The position numbers and the translations under genes are program-made. Positions 32,267 through 42,600 of a stretch of DNA of 64,000 bases are shown piece after piece (position 1 is the stretch's first letter; the number at the start of each line of letters is the position of its first letter). The DNA lies in NCBI GenBank assembly GCA_033816765.1, contig CM066288.1, forward strand, positions 3,224,001-3,288,000, read 5' to 3'. The notes beneath the pieces were generated by a model that searched no databases, was not told where the DNA came from, and saw nothing but the letters and a program-made list of their open reading frames with translations. The DNA comes from Nothopassalora personata (Eukaryota > Ascomycota > Dothideomycetes > Mycosphaerellales > Mycosphaerellaceae).

Positions 32267-32790
32267 TTCGTCGATATATGTTGTGACTCCTTCAACGCTG
32301 CTGACTTGAATTTGAAAGGTGAGAGCTCAATGTGTCGGCCGATCTCGGCGAAAGCAAGCAACCCGGACGTTGTCTCAGCCATGACAATACCCTTGAAGGA
32401 AAAGCATATCATTTCATCAATCGCTGCCCATGTTTTGCTCCCCATGGCGTGCACATCAATGCTCACCGGCCTGGTACGGACCTTGGCAATCATTCGTGTG
32501 TAGCTGCGATGCAGATTTGCCCACCATCATCAGGAGACGTATGCGGTATGCACGCGATGCATTTCGAATCCGACCTCTGCTGAACGACCAGGATGCCTTA
32601 CATACATGCAACACAAGCAAGCAAGGCTTGATAGTGGAATCCGCGGCGATCCGCAGTTTCTTATTCAGGCGAGGATGCCATTGCCTTGCATACAGACTGA
32701 TCCAACTCGAGCCGCCAAGTGACAGCACGTTCTTACCATGACCCAGCGAAGCAGAAGAATCTGAGCACACCGAGCTTAAGGTGAAGCCGG
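32267..32790. other. LEU2 upstream region
   Basis: Promoter side of LEU2. I found no TGASTCA match here. Short open frames on both strands are not convincing. Confidence 0.4.
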
Positions 32791-32794
32791 GCCA

Positions 32795-33150
32795 AGACGG
32801 ACAAGCAATGCGACGAAGCAGGAGGTACGAGCAATGCGACGAAGCGAGAGGAGCTAGACACACTAAGCTTAGGGTGAAGCCGGGTCAAGATGGCACAAGC
32901 AATGCGACGAATCTAGGAGCAAGAGAACTTGGGCACACAGAGCTTAAGGTGATGAAGGTAACACAAGCAACGCGACGAAGCTAGAGCACATAGTAACACC
33001 GAGCTCAAGGTGCCTGCGTAGGTAACGAGCAATGCAACGAAGAAAGAGGGCCTGGTCACACCGCGAGCTTATCAGGGTGAAGCTGGGTTGAGGTATCACG
33101 AGCAATGCAACGAAGTAAGAGCGATTGGTCACAACGAGCTCGAGGTAGAG
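32795..33150. repeat. Degenerate tandem repeat, about 62-73 bp period
   Basis: The core GCAATGCGACGAAG (with CAACG/AATC variants) recurs starting at 32805, 32831, 32899, 32967, 33029 and 33102, i.e. spacings 26, 68, 68, 62 and 73. Between the cores sits a second shared block, cacac-N-gagcttaaggtgaagccggg in varying forms (for example 32768-32790, 32860-32884, 32936-32950, 32999-33012). Copies differ by scattered substitutions and small indels, so this is an old minisatellite-like array. No coding sense is seen. Confidence 0.8.
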
Positions 33151-33249
33151 AAACGGACTAACAAAGACAGAGTATCAGGGCATGCTTCATGCTTTGTAGT
33201 CCTAGTAATGTGCGACCATCTCGGCAATACTGGTTGCCGCTACCACGCT

Positions 33250-34060
33250 GTGCCCCTAGATATCGAAGCCTAGGGACGTTTGTAGTAACGCGCCTAGGCC
33301 CGGTGCAGAACTGATGTCTACGATACAGTATTACTATCCTACACAATTTCAGACCAAAGCTAAGGCACATTATAAAGCATTATACAGCGCAGGGGTGAGA
33401 TACCCTGGTATTGCGCCCCGACTATCCTAGTGACACCCATGCTGAAAGCAGGCGCTTGTGACTCCCACGCACGAAGACGCTGTAGCGGACTTTTAGAGCT
33501 GAAACGCTACCGCGATCTAGAAGCGCATCGACTAGCTTAGCTTCGGGGGCGAGTACATACATAAATAGCACGGCGTGCAAATCATACGCTGAACTAACGC
33601 TTCGCAGTAGCCTAAAGGATTAAGAGTCTTAGCTGTTATATGTATCAAACCGCGGCTCGCTCAGTAGTTGTTTTAATGTAAGACTTAATGTTTAGGTTCG
33701 ATCGTAGTCTAATCTGTTCCTTGTTGCAGCCGACCTCTATATTGCGACGAATTTGACCCTACAAATCCGAGATTACTAGTAAAGCCACTATCTACGAGCT
33801 TACGAGGGCGTGGACTTAGCTTAAGCGACCGCCCAACCTTGGAGGTATTATATCTAATAAGGGATGATACAACTAGCTAAGGTAGCACTATACTTACTAT
33901 ATAAAGACCTGTAGTAAACTAACATTAAACACGCAAGTACGTTTCGGAACACGACCAAGTTCTTAGCTAATAATATCTTGCATTACAAAGACTACTTCGA
34001 AGAAGCATGTATACATACTCGCCGCACTATGCTAACGCACGGTTTAAGGATAGCATCTAT
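33250..34060. repeat. TA-rich RIP-like tract, probable decayed mobile element
   Basis: The composition changes sharply: many TA steps (ctatactta, taagac, ttagct), stop codons in all frames and no coding potential. A hand count of 33841-33900 gives TpA 13, ApT 8, CpA 2, TpG 1, ApC 5, GpT 2, the dinucleotide bias left by repeat-induced point mutation (C to T at CpA). No terminal repeats, reverse transcriptase or transposase motifs could be recognised, so the parent element is unknown. Confidence 0.6.
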
Positions 34061-34084
34061 ACAACTTGCGAGAACTCAACAACT

Positions 34085-34432
34085 ATGAGATTAGTTATAC
34101 TCGTCCTTTCGATAATTACCCTGTCCAACGCCGCGCTCCCTTGGCAATGGTGTAATGATGGCTGGGACGGTGATGGAGAATGCGAGGCCAAGAACCAACA
34201 TACCTATTGTGTAAGTGGCATCAAGGACGTGGATAGAGAGGTTTCCATCTCTTCACTAGCATATGCTAGCATCACTAACATGCATCCTCCGTAGTGCCGA
34301 GAGCAACCAAGCGGTGAATACCGATGGTGGAGAAACACGACCGAAATGTCGTTCGACAATACTCGCAACAATGTTGACTGCGGACCAGAAGACGCAGACG
34401 GGTCCTATCCAGGAACTGTGACCTGTGCTTAA
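34085..34432 (+). CDS. Small secreted cysteine-rich protein, 87 aa (effector-like)
   Basis: Exons 34085-34210 and 34295-34432. The 84-bp phase-0 intron (GTAAGT...CTAACATGCATCCTCCGTAG) has an ideal donor, branch site and acceptor and sits between two adjacent Cys codons. The protein opens with a clear signal peptide, MRLVILVLSIITLSNA, with predicted cleavage after residue 16. The mature part (71 aa) is acidic and Trp-rich with six cysteines at residues 23, 33, 42, 43, 71 and 86 (C-x9-C-x8-CC-x27-C-x14-C), suggesting three disulphides. There is one N-glycosylation site (NTT). An in-frame ATG at 34007 would place the signal peptide internally, so I start at 34085. The family is not recognised. 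Size, cysteines and position beside a RIP-like tract are those of candidate effectors of plant-associated fungi, but an ordinary extracellular role is possible. Confidence 0.72.
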
Positions 34433-34904
34433 CGAGACTCGAGAGACGCGATCTCCCCCAAGCGCCCTGGCAAGAAAGGGAGTCTGTGCACTGTAAGGGT
34501 GACTTCCAATTTCGCGGCTCCGCAGCACTTACCTCTGTAGAGGTATTCGCATCCCCTACACCGGCCGCAGATACACACGGTTGATTCACCCACCGGCCCA
34601 CGCCTAGGGGTGGCTGTTTTGTATGTAGACAGCTAGTTCACTCGCACGTAGTAAACGTAGCCTTGCAGTAGGCACAGAACTACTTTCACGGCAGTGATGA
34701 TTTGCAGCGCCGATCAATTCTCCGGTTCTGAAAACATGCGATGCAGTCGCGGTGGCCAGTGATCAAGGCAAGCGCTATTTTACAACAAAAAGGTAGGTGG
34801 TGTTTACTCTTCCTCGAGGTCTTATGGGCTTTGCTACTGTGTGATTGTCTTCGCGAATGGCATCTGGAAGCACTCGTCGAATTTCGCAGAGTATGTAACG
34901 GGCA
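34433..34904. other. Intergenic between secreted protein and SRA gene
   Basis: Less TA-rich than the tract before 34085. I see no further coding sequence. Overlapping short frames from 34741 onward are shadows of the SRA gene leader. Confidence 0.4.
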
Positions 34905-36234
34905 ATGGCGCGCATATCTACCACGCTCACCAATGTCAACGACCACACCGAGCCGGCAACGCCTTCACTGTTCGATCCGGAGTACTTGCGTCACCGAGCA
35001 CGTTGGATACGCGACATTCTCGATCCACAGGTTGCTCAAGAGGGCGCAGATGCACTGCACTCTGACGAAGTTCTGACCCTTGACGAACTGTTGCGGAGAC
35101 TGCTCGATCATGACATGTCACTGGCAGATATCCGTTTCACCCGAATGCACCTAGCGATCACCGAAATAGCTGGCAAAGCGACTCGATGGCCCAAGAAGTT
35201 GATTGACAGGTGTGAAGCCATTAAAGTTGTGTGGGAAGCGAAGTATGGCCCGTTGAAGAGTTTGGGCACGCCGCTCTACGAGCCTCGAGGTCGACTACAC
35301 GGTATATGCCGACCTGAGGATCTGAACAAAGAGAAGTTGCTTGTCAAATGGCTCAGGTCGCCAGCCGCGAGGTTGAGTCCTTCAGTGTCGAGAAAGGTGG
35401 GAGATCTTGGCTTCACACCGGGAGAGTAAGTCTTGCACATTATGAGCTCCAGTAAAGACTGCTGATCGGGGTTCGGCAGCTGGTGGATCAGTCCTATGTT
35501 CGCCTATAGAGCTGGTATCATCGACAGTGGCAACCCGATGGGCGGCATCGTATCCGACAGCGATGGCGCTTATGCCATACTACTGACTGATAGCGATGAA
35601 GTGTCCGGCTCCGACCCTGACAACTTCCAGTACCGAGCGAGAGATGGCGATCCGGGACGATACCGACTGACAGCTGCGACTCCGGAGTCGCGTCAGCCAG
35701 TACGCATTCTGAGAAGTCATACGCTACACAGCTTCCTCAAGCCACGAGCAGGCATCAGATATGATGGACTGTAAGCACTGCTGAATTGTGATGATCTGAC
35801 AATTCGCTATAACGTCGTGCTAAAGATGTGGTCCCAGACACAAAGTCACAGGTTGGACTGTCAAGAAAGATGTAAGGACAAACAAAACAGTCTTCATTGT
35901 CAACTTCAAACGCCTTTCGAGCGAACTCAGTATGGATGCGGTCCTCTGCAGACCGTGGTCGGACGAGATCGAAGATTATACGGAATACAAGCGTTTGCGT
36001 CAAGAGCAACGTGAAAAGCACAAGGGACTACCTCCAGTGCCAATCACCACTAGCGATGGAGCGAGCGATCATGTCTGGGGCAGGACGTTGGATGCCGCAG
36101 TTCTTCCAGCTGTGAACGGCTCCCTGGCCCTGATTCCAGATGGAGGGGGATATCCGCTGCAGGAAGAAAGATTGGATTCGGGAGTGGCATTTTGTGGCAT
36201 GCAAGGACATCGCTTGGGAGAATGCACATGCTGA
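34905..36234 (+). CDS. YDG/SRA-domain protein (fungal, unknown function)
   Basis: Exons 34905-35425, 35480-35770 and 35838-36234 give 402 aa. Intron 1 (54 bp) joins FTPG to DWWIS; intron 2 (67 bp) joins RYDG-L to HKVTGWTVKKD. The N-terminal 150 residues are helical, with a run LLRRLLDHDMSLADIRFTRMHLAITEIA. The SRA domain covers about 165-305: WWISPMFAYRAGIIDSGNPMGGIVSDSDGAYAILL, later QPVRILRSHTL, PRAGIRYDGLHKVTGW and FIVNFKRLS. SRA domains of UHRF1/SUVH proteins bind modified cytosine in DNA; this fungal branch is uncharacterised. The C-terminus after about 325 is uncertain: an alternative third intron could lead into the open frame 36140-36370, ending with CLHWLCRNCIR. Position next to a RIP-like tract is notable. 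Confidence 0.78.
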
Positions 36235-37035
36235 TGAGGTAGGGCACGTTCTTGAATACCTATTTGATTTGAGCAGGTCGGGAAGTGTCAGCATGGAGGC
36301 ACACGAGGCACAGGAAATTTGTAGCGGTCAGAAATGCCTGCATTGGTTGTGCAGAAACTGCATTCGGTAGTCGCAGAGCGGCAGTCAATTCATAAAAGTA
36401 CATACTGTAATACTGTATCGGCAATCGCTCTATTGCCACTTGATAGCCTTTTGGTGGCAGAAACTCTTTCGGAGTATGTCCACTGTCAAGACCCCGAAAG
36501 TCGGTCGATCTGTCTGCACCTTCCTGCATCTATCTACTGTAGGTAGTCTCTGCCGTGATAACAAAGAGTTGTGCTTGCGAAAAGAAGCTCCGAGAACCCC
36601 TGCTCGGCTGCCTCACAAGCCAGATCGGCTTCCTGCATCGAGCTTGCCGAAGTTGTTGCCGCGAGAGCCAAGAGTGAAGACTCGGGCCAACAATCCACCA
36701 AATCATCCGCATGAGCCGCATGTGACATCGCCCGAACCATCAATGCTGTCACGCTGATTTACGCGGTGGTGCACCAGTCGCCGTCACGTTTGGAGCAAGC
36801 AACACATGGTCCCATTGGCCTCGACACATAGCGTGGCATCTTCTGTGGAGACTTCTGGGGAGTAAGAGTGTGCCACATGGAGCCGTCCGGACCTTCGAAC
36901 TCGAATTCGACACACAGATGGCTCGATGGGTTACAATAGTAAGTGGATCAGCAGCTGGGCATGTATTTCTACAGATTTGCCCTTTCCCTTATCGTCCTCT
37001 TCTTCGACTTCGCTTTGCGGTCCGCTAGAGCTATC
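36235..37035. other. Downstream of SRA gene, upstream of MFS gene
   Basis: 36140-36370 holds an open frame, RKKDWIREWHFVACKDIAWENAHADE..., in a different frame from SRA exon 3. Its composition looks coding and it may be an alternative last exon. From 36370 to 37035 I see no gene; the pyrimidine-rich part at 36960-37035 is probably the MFS leader. Confidence 0.35.
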
Positions 37036-38694
37036 ATGAGTGCTTACCAGCCGAATAGCGAGCGTATCTCCGCTGGAGAGGATTCCGGAGACATTAAGAA
37101 TGCTGCGGAATATCTCGATGAGGTGGACGAGCACAGTGCAGCCAAGCCGAGCAGGTCCTTAGAGGCACCTCCGCTGGTGAGGGAACTGAGCCTCGCTGAT
37201 CGAGAAAGACTGGAGAAGACACTGGTTCGCAAGATCGATTTCCGACTACTGCCAGCCGTAATCGTAATGTACATCATGAACTATCTCGACAGGGTAAGCA
37301 CTCGAGAAACATGGCTTCAAATAGTCTTCTGACATTCGACAGAACAACATCGCGACAGCTAGGCTAGCTGGAAATCCTGGACTTGAGGAAGATCTCAACA
37401 TGACTGATTCGCAGGACGAGACTTGCGTCTCCATCCTCTTCGTCGGGTACATCTTGATGCAGATCCCGAGCAACCTCTTCTTGAACAAAGTCGGCAAGCC
37501 CGCTCTCTACCTACCAGGCGTGATGGTGATCTGGGGCATCATATCGACAGCCACAGCAGCTGCACGCAGCTTTGGAGGTCTGGTCGCTATCAGATTCTGC
37601 CTAGGGTTTATCGAAGCCGCGTATTTCCCTGGTTGCTTGTTCTACCTCTCGTGCTGGTACACACGGAAGGAACTGGCTTTTCGATCAGCGATTCTGTACT
37701 CCGGCTCCCTCATATCGGGTGCCTTTGCTGGACTGATCGCTGCTGGCATCACCGATGGTATGGACGGGAAACTGGGTTTGCCGGCATGGAGATGGTGGGT
37801 GTTGCACAAAGGATCTGAGAGACATCGCTGAGACGACATAGGCTTTTTATCATCGAGGGTGCTCTAACAATCGTCATTGCTGCAGCATGCTTCTTCATTC
37901 TGCCTAATCTTCCAAGAACCACCAAATGGCTCTCTGAAGAAGAACGCCAGCTGGCCATCTGGCGTTTGCAAGAAGACATCGGTGTGGACGACTGGACTAG
38001 CAGCGGGGAGCAATCTTTCTGGCAAGGCATGCACCTCGCTTTCAAGGACATCAAAGTCTGGATCCTGATGTTGATGCTCTTGGGAATAGTCTCGAGCGCT
38101 TCCGTAACGAACTTCTTTCCGACAGTGGTGCAGACATTGGGTTACTCCAAGTTGATCACACTTCTCCTTACAGCACCACCTTATGTGCTGGCGGTGTTCG
38201 TGTGCTTCGCAAACGCGATCCATGCGGACAAGATTGGCGAGCGATTCCTCCACATTACGATCCCCCTCATCATTGGCATGGCCACCTTCATCCTCGCGGC
38301 AGCTACGACATCTGTCGCCCCGCGCTATGTAGCCATGATGCTGATGGTACCTTCCATTTATGCCGGCTACGTTATCGTCTTGGCATGGATCTCGAACACG
38401 ATCCCACGTCCTCCAGCAAAGCGTGCTGCAGCACTTGCAGCCATCAATGCGGTATCGAACGCTTCGTCGATCTACGCCTCTTACATGTACTCTGATGCAC
38501 CTCGATTCATCACTGCATTCTCGGTCAACTGTGGAACATTGTTCCTGGCTATCTCGATGGCAGCTGTCCTGAGGATTATGTTGGTTCGTCTCAACAAGAA
38601 GCTTGATCGCGGCGAAACCCTAGAAGGTGGCATTTCGGGCGCCTCCATCGGAGAAGGCGATGCGATGAGAAGAGGCTTCAGGTTTTTGGTGTAA
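37036..38694 (+). CDS. MFS transporter, ACS family (Dal5/allantoate permease-like)
   Basis: Exons 37036-37293, 37343-37794 and 37842-38694 give 520 aa. The introns are 49 bp (joins NYLDR to NNIATARLAG) and 47 bp (joins PAWRW to LFIIEGALTIV). About 12 hydrophobic segments are seen. Family marks: KIDFRLLPAVIVMYIMNYLDRNNIATARL in TM1, FVGYILMQIPSNLFL in TM2, the loop after TM4 RFCLGFIEAAYFPGCLFYLSCWYTRKEL, and LPNLPRTTKWLSEEERQLA in the central loop. These identify the anion:cation symporter family, which in fungi imports allantoate, nicotinate, pantothenate, biotin precursors and similar organic anions. Substrate cannot be read from sequence. ATG at 37036 (MSAYQPNSE) gives the usual cytosolic N-terminus; an in-frame ATG at 36961 would put a hydrophobic stretch first and is less likely. 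Confidence 0.92.
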
Positions 38695-39628
38695 AGGTGT
38701 GGCCTCTGCGATACGCATCTCGACGACCAGCCTAGCAGGACGTCTTTTAATAGACGACTCGTCATGGACATCATTGCTCAGTCGCACGGCGCCTATGAGC
38801 AGGCCAGATCTTGCGTGCGTACAACACATACCTGAATTACTCGATACAGATCAGTACACAGTGACAGGCTGTCCGCTTCGGTTCCGACTCACCCATCCAG
38901 CCAAGCATTTGAGTCAAATCAGAACAATCTTGACAGACTTGCTGACGGTCCTTCATCAAAACTCCGCTGCTTGGAAGGTGCGCGATGACATAGCCAACGC
39001 TCGGCTACCAAGATGTCAGTTCTCTGCACGGCAGATGTTCGCCCGGTGAGACTGTGCCGCGCGGGCCTTGCCTCGGTATCGCAAGTACCTACTCACCTCG
39101 GATATCACGGTCAACGGGGATAGGCATGCGCGAGATCAGTAGTGCGAGGGCTCTCGATATAGGTCTGGAGCTGTTAGAGGAAAGTCAGCTCTGTCGCCAA
39201 TCGGTTGCAATGATCTGACAGGCACTGCATCGTCCACATGGACATCCTTGTCTGCAGCTGCCAGTTCGCCGCTTCCCGTCCTCTTCACAGACACTCCAAA
39301 AGCCCTGCTTAGCTCCAACCTTAAAAGTACTTCGCACTTCCTCTCACTGCCCATAGAACACTCTAGATGCTCACGCCCTTGTATGCGAACTGCTATGAAA
39401 AGCACATGTTCTTGACTTCACGCTAAATTCGCAGTGTCAATCGCGTATGATAGACACGATGACCCGCGATGAGGAGGATAAAGAAGGTGTTCATGGGGTT
39501 TGAAAGAGGTCAGTCCTTATTGTGTCAGCACGCAGCGCAACGGTCTACCTTGCACAGATATGAGATGAATGTGTTACTGTCACTCCGGTTCTGTGCAGTG
39601 ACTTACTTGTCACTCGTGGTATTATACA
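38695..39628. other. 3' region between convergent genes, 934 bp
   Basis: A plus-strand frame from 38699 (GTG start, 116 codons) has no domain and I do not call it. Nothing else is recognisable. Confidence 0.4.
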
Positions 39629-42600
39629 CTACTGTAGCATGCTGTTCAGGTCCTCGCCTGTCACATCCTCGATCTGCTTCATCCATCGCAACGTTTCCCG
39701 CTCAACTGGTCCGTCATCGTCCTCTTGGAGCTCAGAGATCAATGGCAGCCACTCTGGCAGATGACCAACCCAGTCAACATTGAGCCTCTCAGTAAGCGCA
39801 CGCTGGGCCTTGACTGCTGCCAATCTGACCGCAGCTTCCTCGTGTCTCATGGTCGCCATGATTGTGCTGTTGAGAGTCCTGTGCTGTTCGGGCGAGTTTG
39901 CAGCGACTCCAAGCTCGACAATAGCGGGAATGACATACTCCTCCAAATTGGAAGCTCCCGCATGCTGCAGCAGGCTCAGTAGCGGCTTGACGATAGGATC
40001 GAAATGGGCAGGAGACTGCCAAAAACCATCCTGGTCGTGACTCAGGTTTGCTGTCAGGCACTTGATCACGAGTCGCAGCAATTCTCCCTCAGAACCCTTC
40101 TGTGGTCTCAGCGACGAGAGCAGCGAGGCCGTGTTCTCCAGTAAAAACGCGTAGTAGCTCGTCACCAGCGACTTCAGCTGATCAAACAACGTGCAGGCAA
40201 AGCTGTAAAGGCTTGTGTGACGGGAGATGGTACCTTCCCGGTCTTCAGGAATCTGTCCAACCCACTCTCCCAGTCTAAGGAAGAATGGACGGAAGGTCGC
40301 ATCGTTGAGCTTGAGCACAGTATCCATGGTGACGCTGTCGACAAGCTCGAAGAGTCCGCCGTAGTGGCTAGGCTCGTCAGCTGTCGGCAGCAGTCTTCGA
40401 CGTAGATCAAATGCATGGAACAGGACGCTGAACAGTAGCTGAGCGTTCTTCAACACCATCGACTTGGTGTGGCGTTTGACAGCTGCCTGCACAGTCTCCA
40501 TATACAGACGTGCAGCAGAGCCGCCGAGAGTAACGACCTGTTCCCACGTGCGATTGATACTGGCCAAGCAGTCGTGGGCGGGCAACTTCCTGGCAGCCAG
40601 TGCGGTGAAGTCACTTGCTTCGTTCTCGTCGTAGTCAGCAGCGACCACAAATAGGCGATCCAGATGAGCTCCAGCCAGCAGCCAAGGGACGTGGTCCAAG
40701 ATTCCCATGGCGAAGCCGAAGCCGGCACTAAGCAAGCCGGTACTGGTCTCGTCTTCATCGGCCTCTAGGGTTTGTTCCATGTACGAGATTGCGCGATCAA
40801 GCGTTTTCGGGAGGATTGGAACGAACTCGGCTTCCAGGACTTCAACCATACTTGCCAGGCACAGCAAGGATAGGCGCCGCAGCTTGTCGTTGTCGCTTCC
40901 AAGTGCCGCCTCACCAATAATCTGTTCGGCCACTTGAAGCACAGTCGTACGATCGGTCTTGCCGAACTTCTCGGAGATGCGATCGATGCATGCAATAGCT
41001 GCGAGTCGAACCTCGACTGGCTGACTTGGCACAACAAAGATTGCGCAGTTCGGCAGCACATCAATAAAGATCGATTGCATAGCGGGATCACCACGCCTAG
41101 CGGTGACGACACGCTGCTCGAGAGACCTAAACACTTGTTGACGTATGTCATCCGTGCCAGATTGCATGAGCTTGGCACTCGACTCAATGAAGTCCTTCGT
41201 AGGCATGAGTCCGAGGACAGCTGTCAGCAAGTCTGCGGCATTGTCACGAAGATCGGCGTTGCTCTTAAGCTGGAGTCCGAGTTGCATGGTCTTCTCCAAG
41301 ATGCTTGAGTATGCAACGCGAAGGATTTCCGTGTTATCATCGCTCGCCTTCAGCTCTCTGGCTAACCTCTTGCGCAGTACATCACGACCAAGGACGTCTG
41401 TCAAACCGTCAATCAGTACTGAGGTGCCCTCCTTAGCCTGCTCTGTGTTCTTCTCGCTGTAGCCCAGGACAACATCAGATAGAGTTCGCCGAGCTTTGAG
41501 AGTGTCGAACACAAGATCGATGTATTGCTTCACGGCTGTGATCTGAGTGTTGCTTGAGAAGGAGTTCATAAGCTCTGAAACGAAGCGGCGAACGCCTGGA
41601 TCCTCTGGATGCCTCTCGATCAGCATCGCAGCAATGGCGAACAAGGCTTGATCGGCGCCGAGTGTATCAACGAGATTGCGGAAGAGGTCTGCTCGACGAT
41701 GTAGCGGAATATGCTCGTATGCCGCAGTGAAGCTTAGCAACAGATCTGCAGCACCACTGATCAGATCTTTCCCACGTTTCTTGAGCGACGCTGCCAAAGG
41801 TGGAATGATTCGTGCGACTGTCTGATCGGTAACATGAGCGCTATACTCATCGCCCTGTTTGAGTATGGTAGAGCTCATGAAGGTGAACAATGGCATGACG
41901 CTGTGTAAGACCAAGTCTGGCGCCCAAGAAGCCAGAGAAGACATTAGGAGCAGAGCGGCATGATGCACCTGCGTATTCGATGTGTTTCTAACACAATCGA
42001 CAATCAAGTCAGCGCGGATGACTGAACGATCGACGTCTTTGTTAGCGCTCACTTTGAGACCATTGACGACATTGAGCAGGTTGTTGATGATCAAGCCTTG
42101 CAGGTAGATAAGTTCAGAGTCAAGAAGCGTCTTGTAGTGATGGAGCTCGCTGAGCAGATGGAATAGACCTTTGAGTAGTTGTGGATGTCTCTCTGGCTTG
42201 GCTTGTTCGACGAGCTCCAGCACCAGCGTGATGCGGCGGAGCGCCAGGTTGAGTCTGTCTTTATCAATACTGCCCAGTTTGTGCACATCGGAAGTGCGAC
42301 TGGTGCGCTGCTTCTTCGCCGGTGTAGGCTGACTCTGCAGATCTGCGGCATTGGGCAGAGCTTCGACCACGTGTACCAGTACCTCCGTGGGGAAGTGAAG
42401 ACTACGAAGAGTGTCGACTGCCTCGCTCTGCACATCTTCGGAGGTGGCTGAATCGTTGCTAAGCTCGAGTAGCCAATCGACGAGTTTGGTTGGCGCAGCT
42501 TTCCTTAACAGCTGCCTGAGCCTGGAGAAGGCAAGTGATGACCTTAGACCGCCGGAGGTCGCCAGTCCCTGTAGATACTGTACTTCCTCGCTGCTCCTGT

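Noticed and set aside
33694..33720. Sequence ggttcgatcg resembling a tRNA B box
   Set aside because: No matching A box or cloverleaf could be drawn around it; chance match in TA-rich DNA.
38699..39049. 116-codon plus-strand frame after the MFS gene
   Set aside because: Begins with GTG rather than ATG and shows no domain; likely 3' UTR and spacer.
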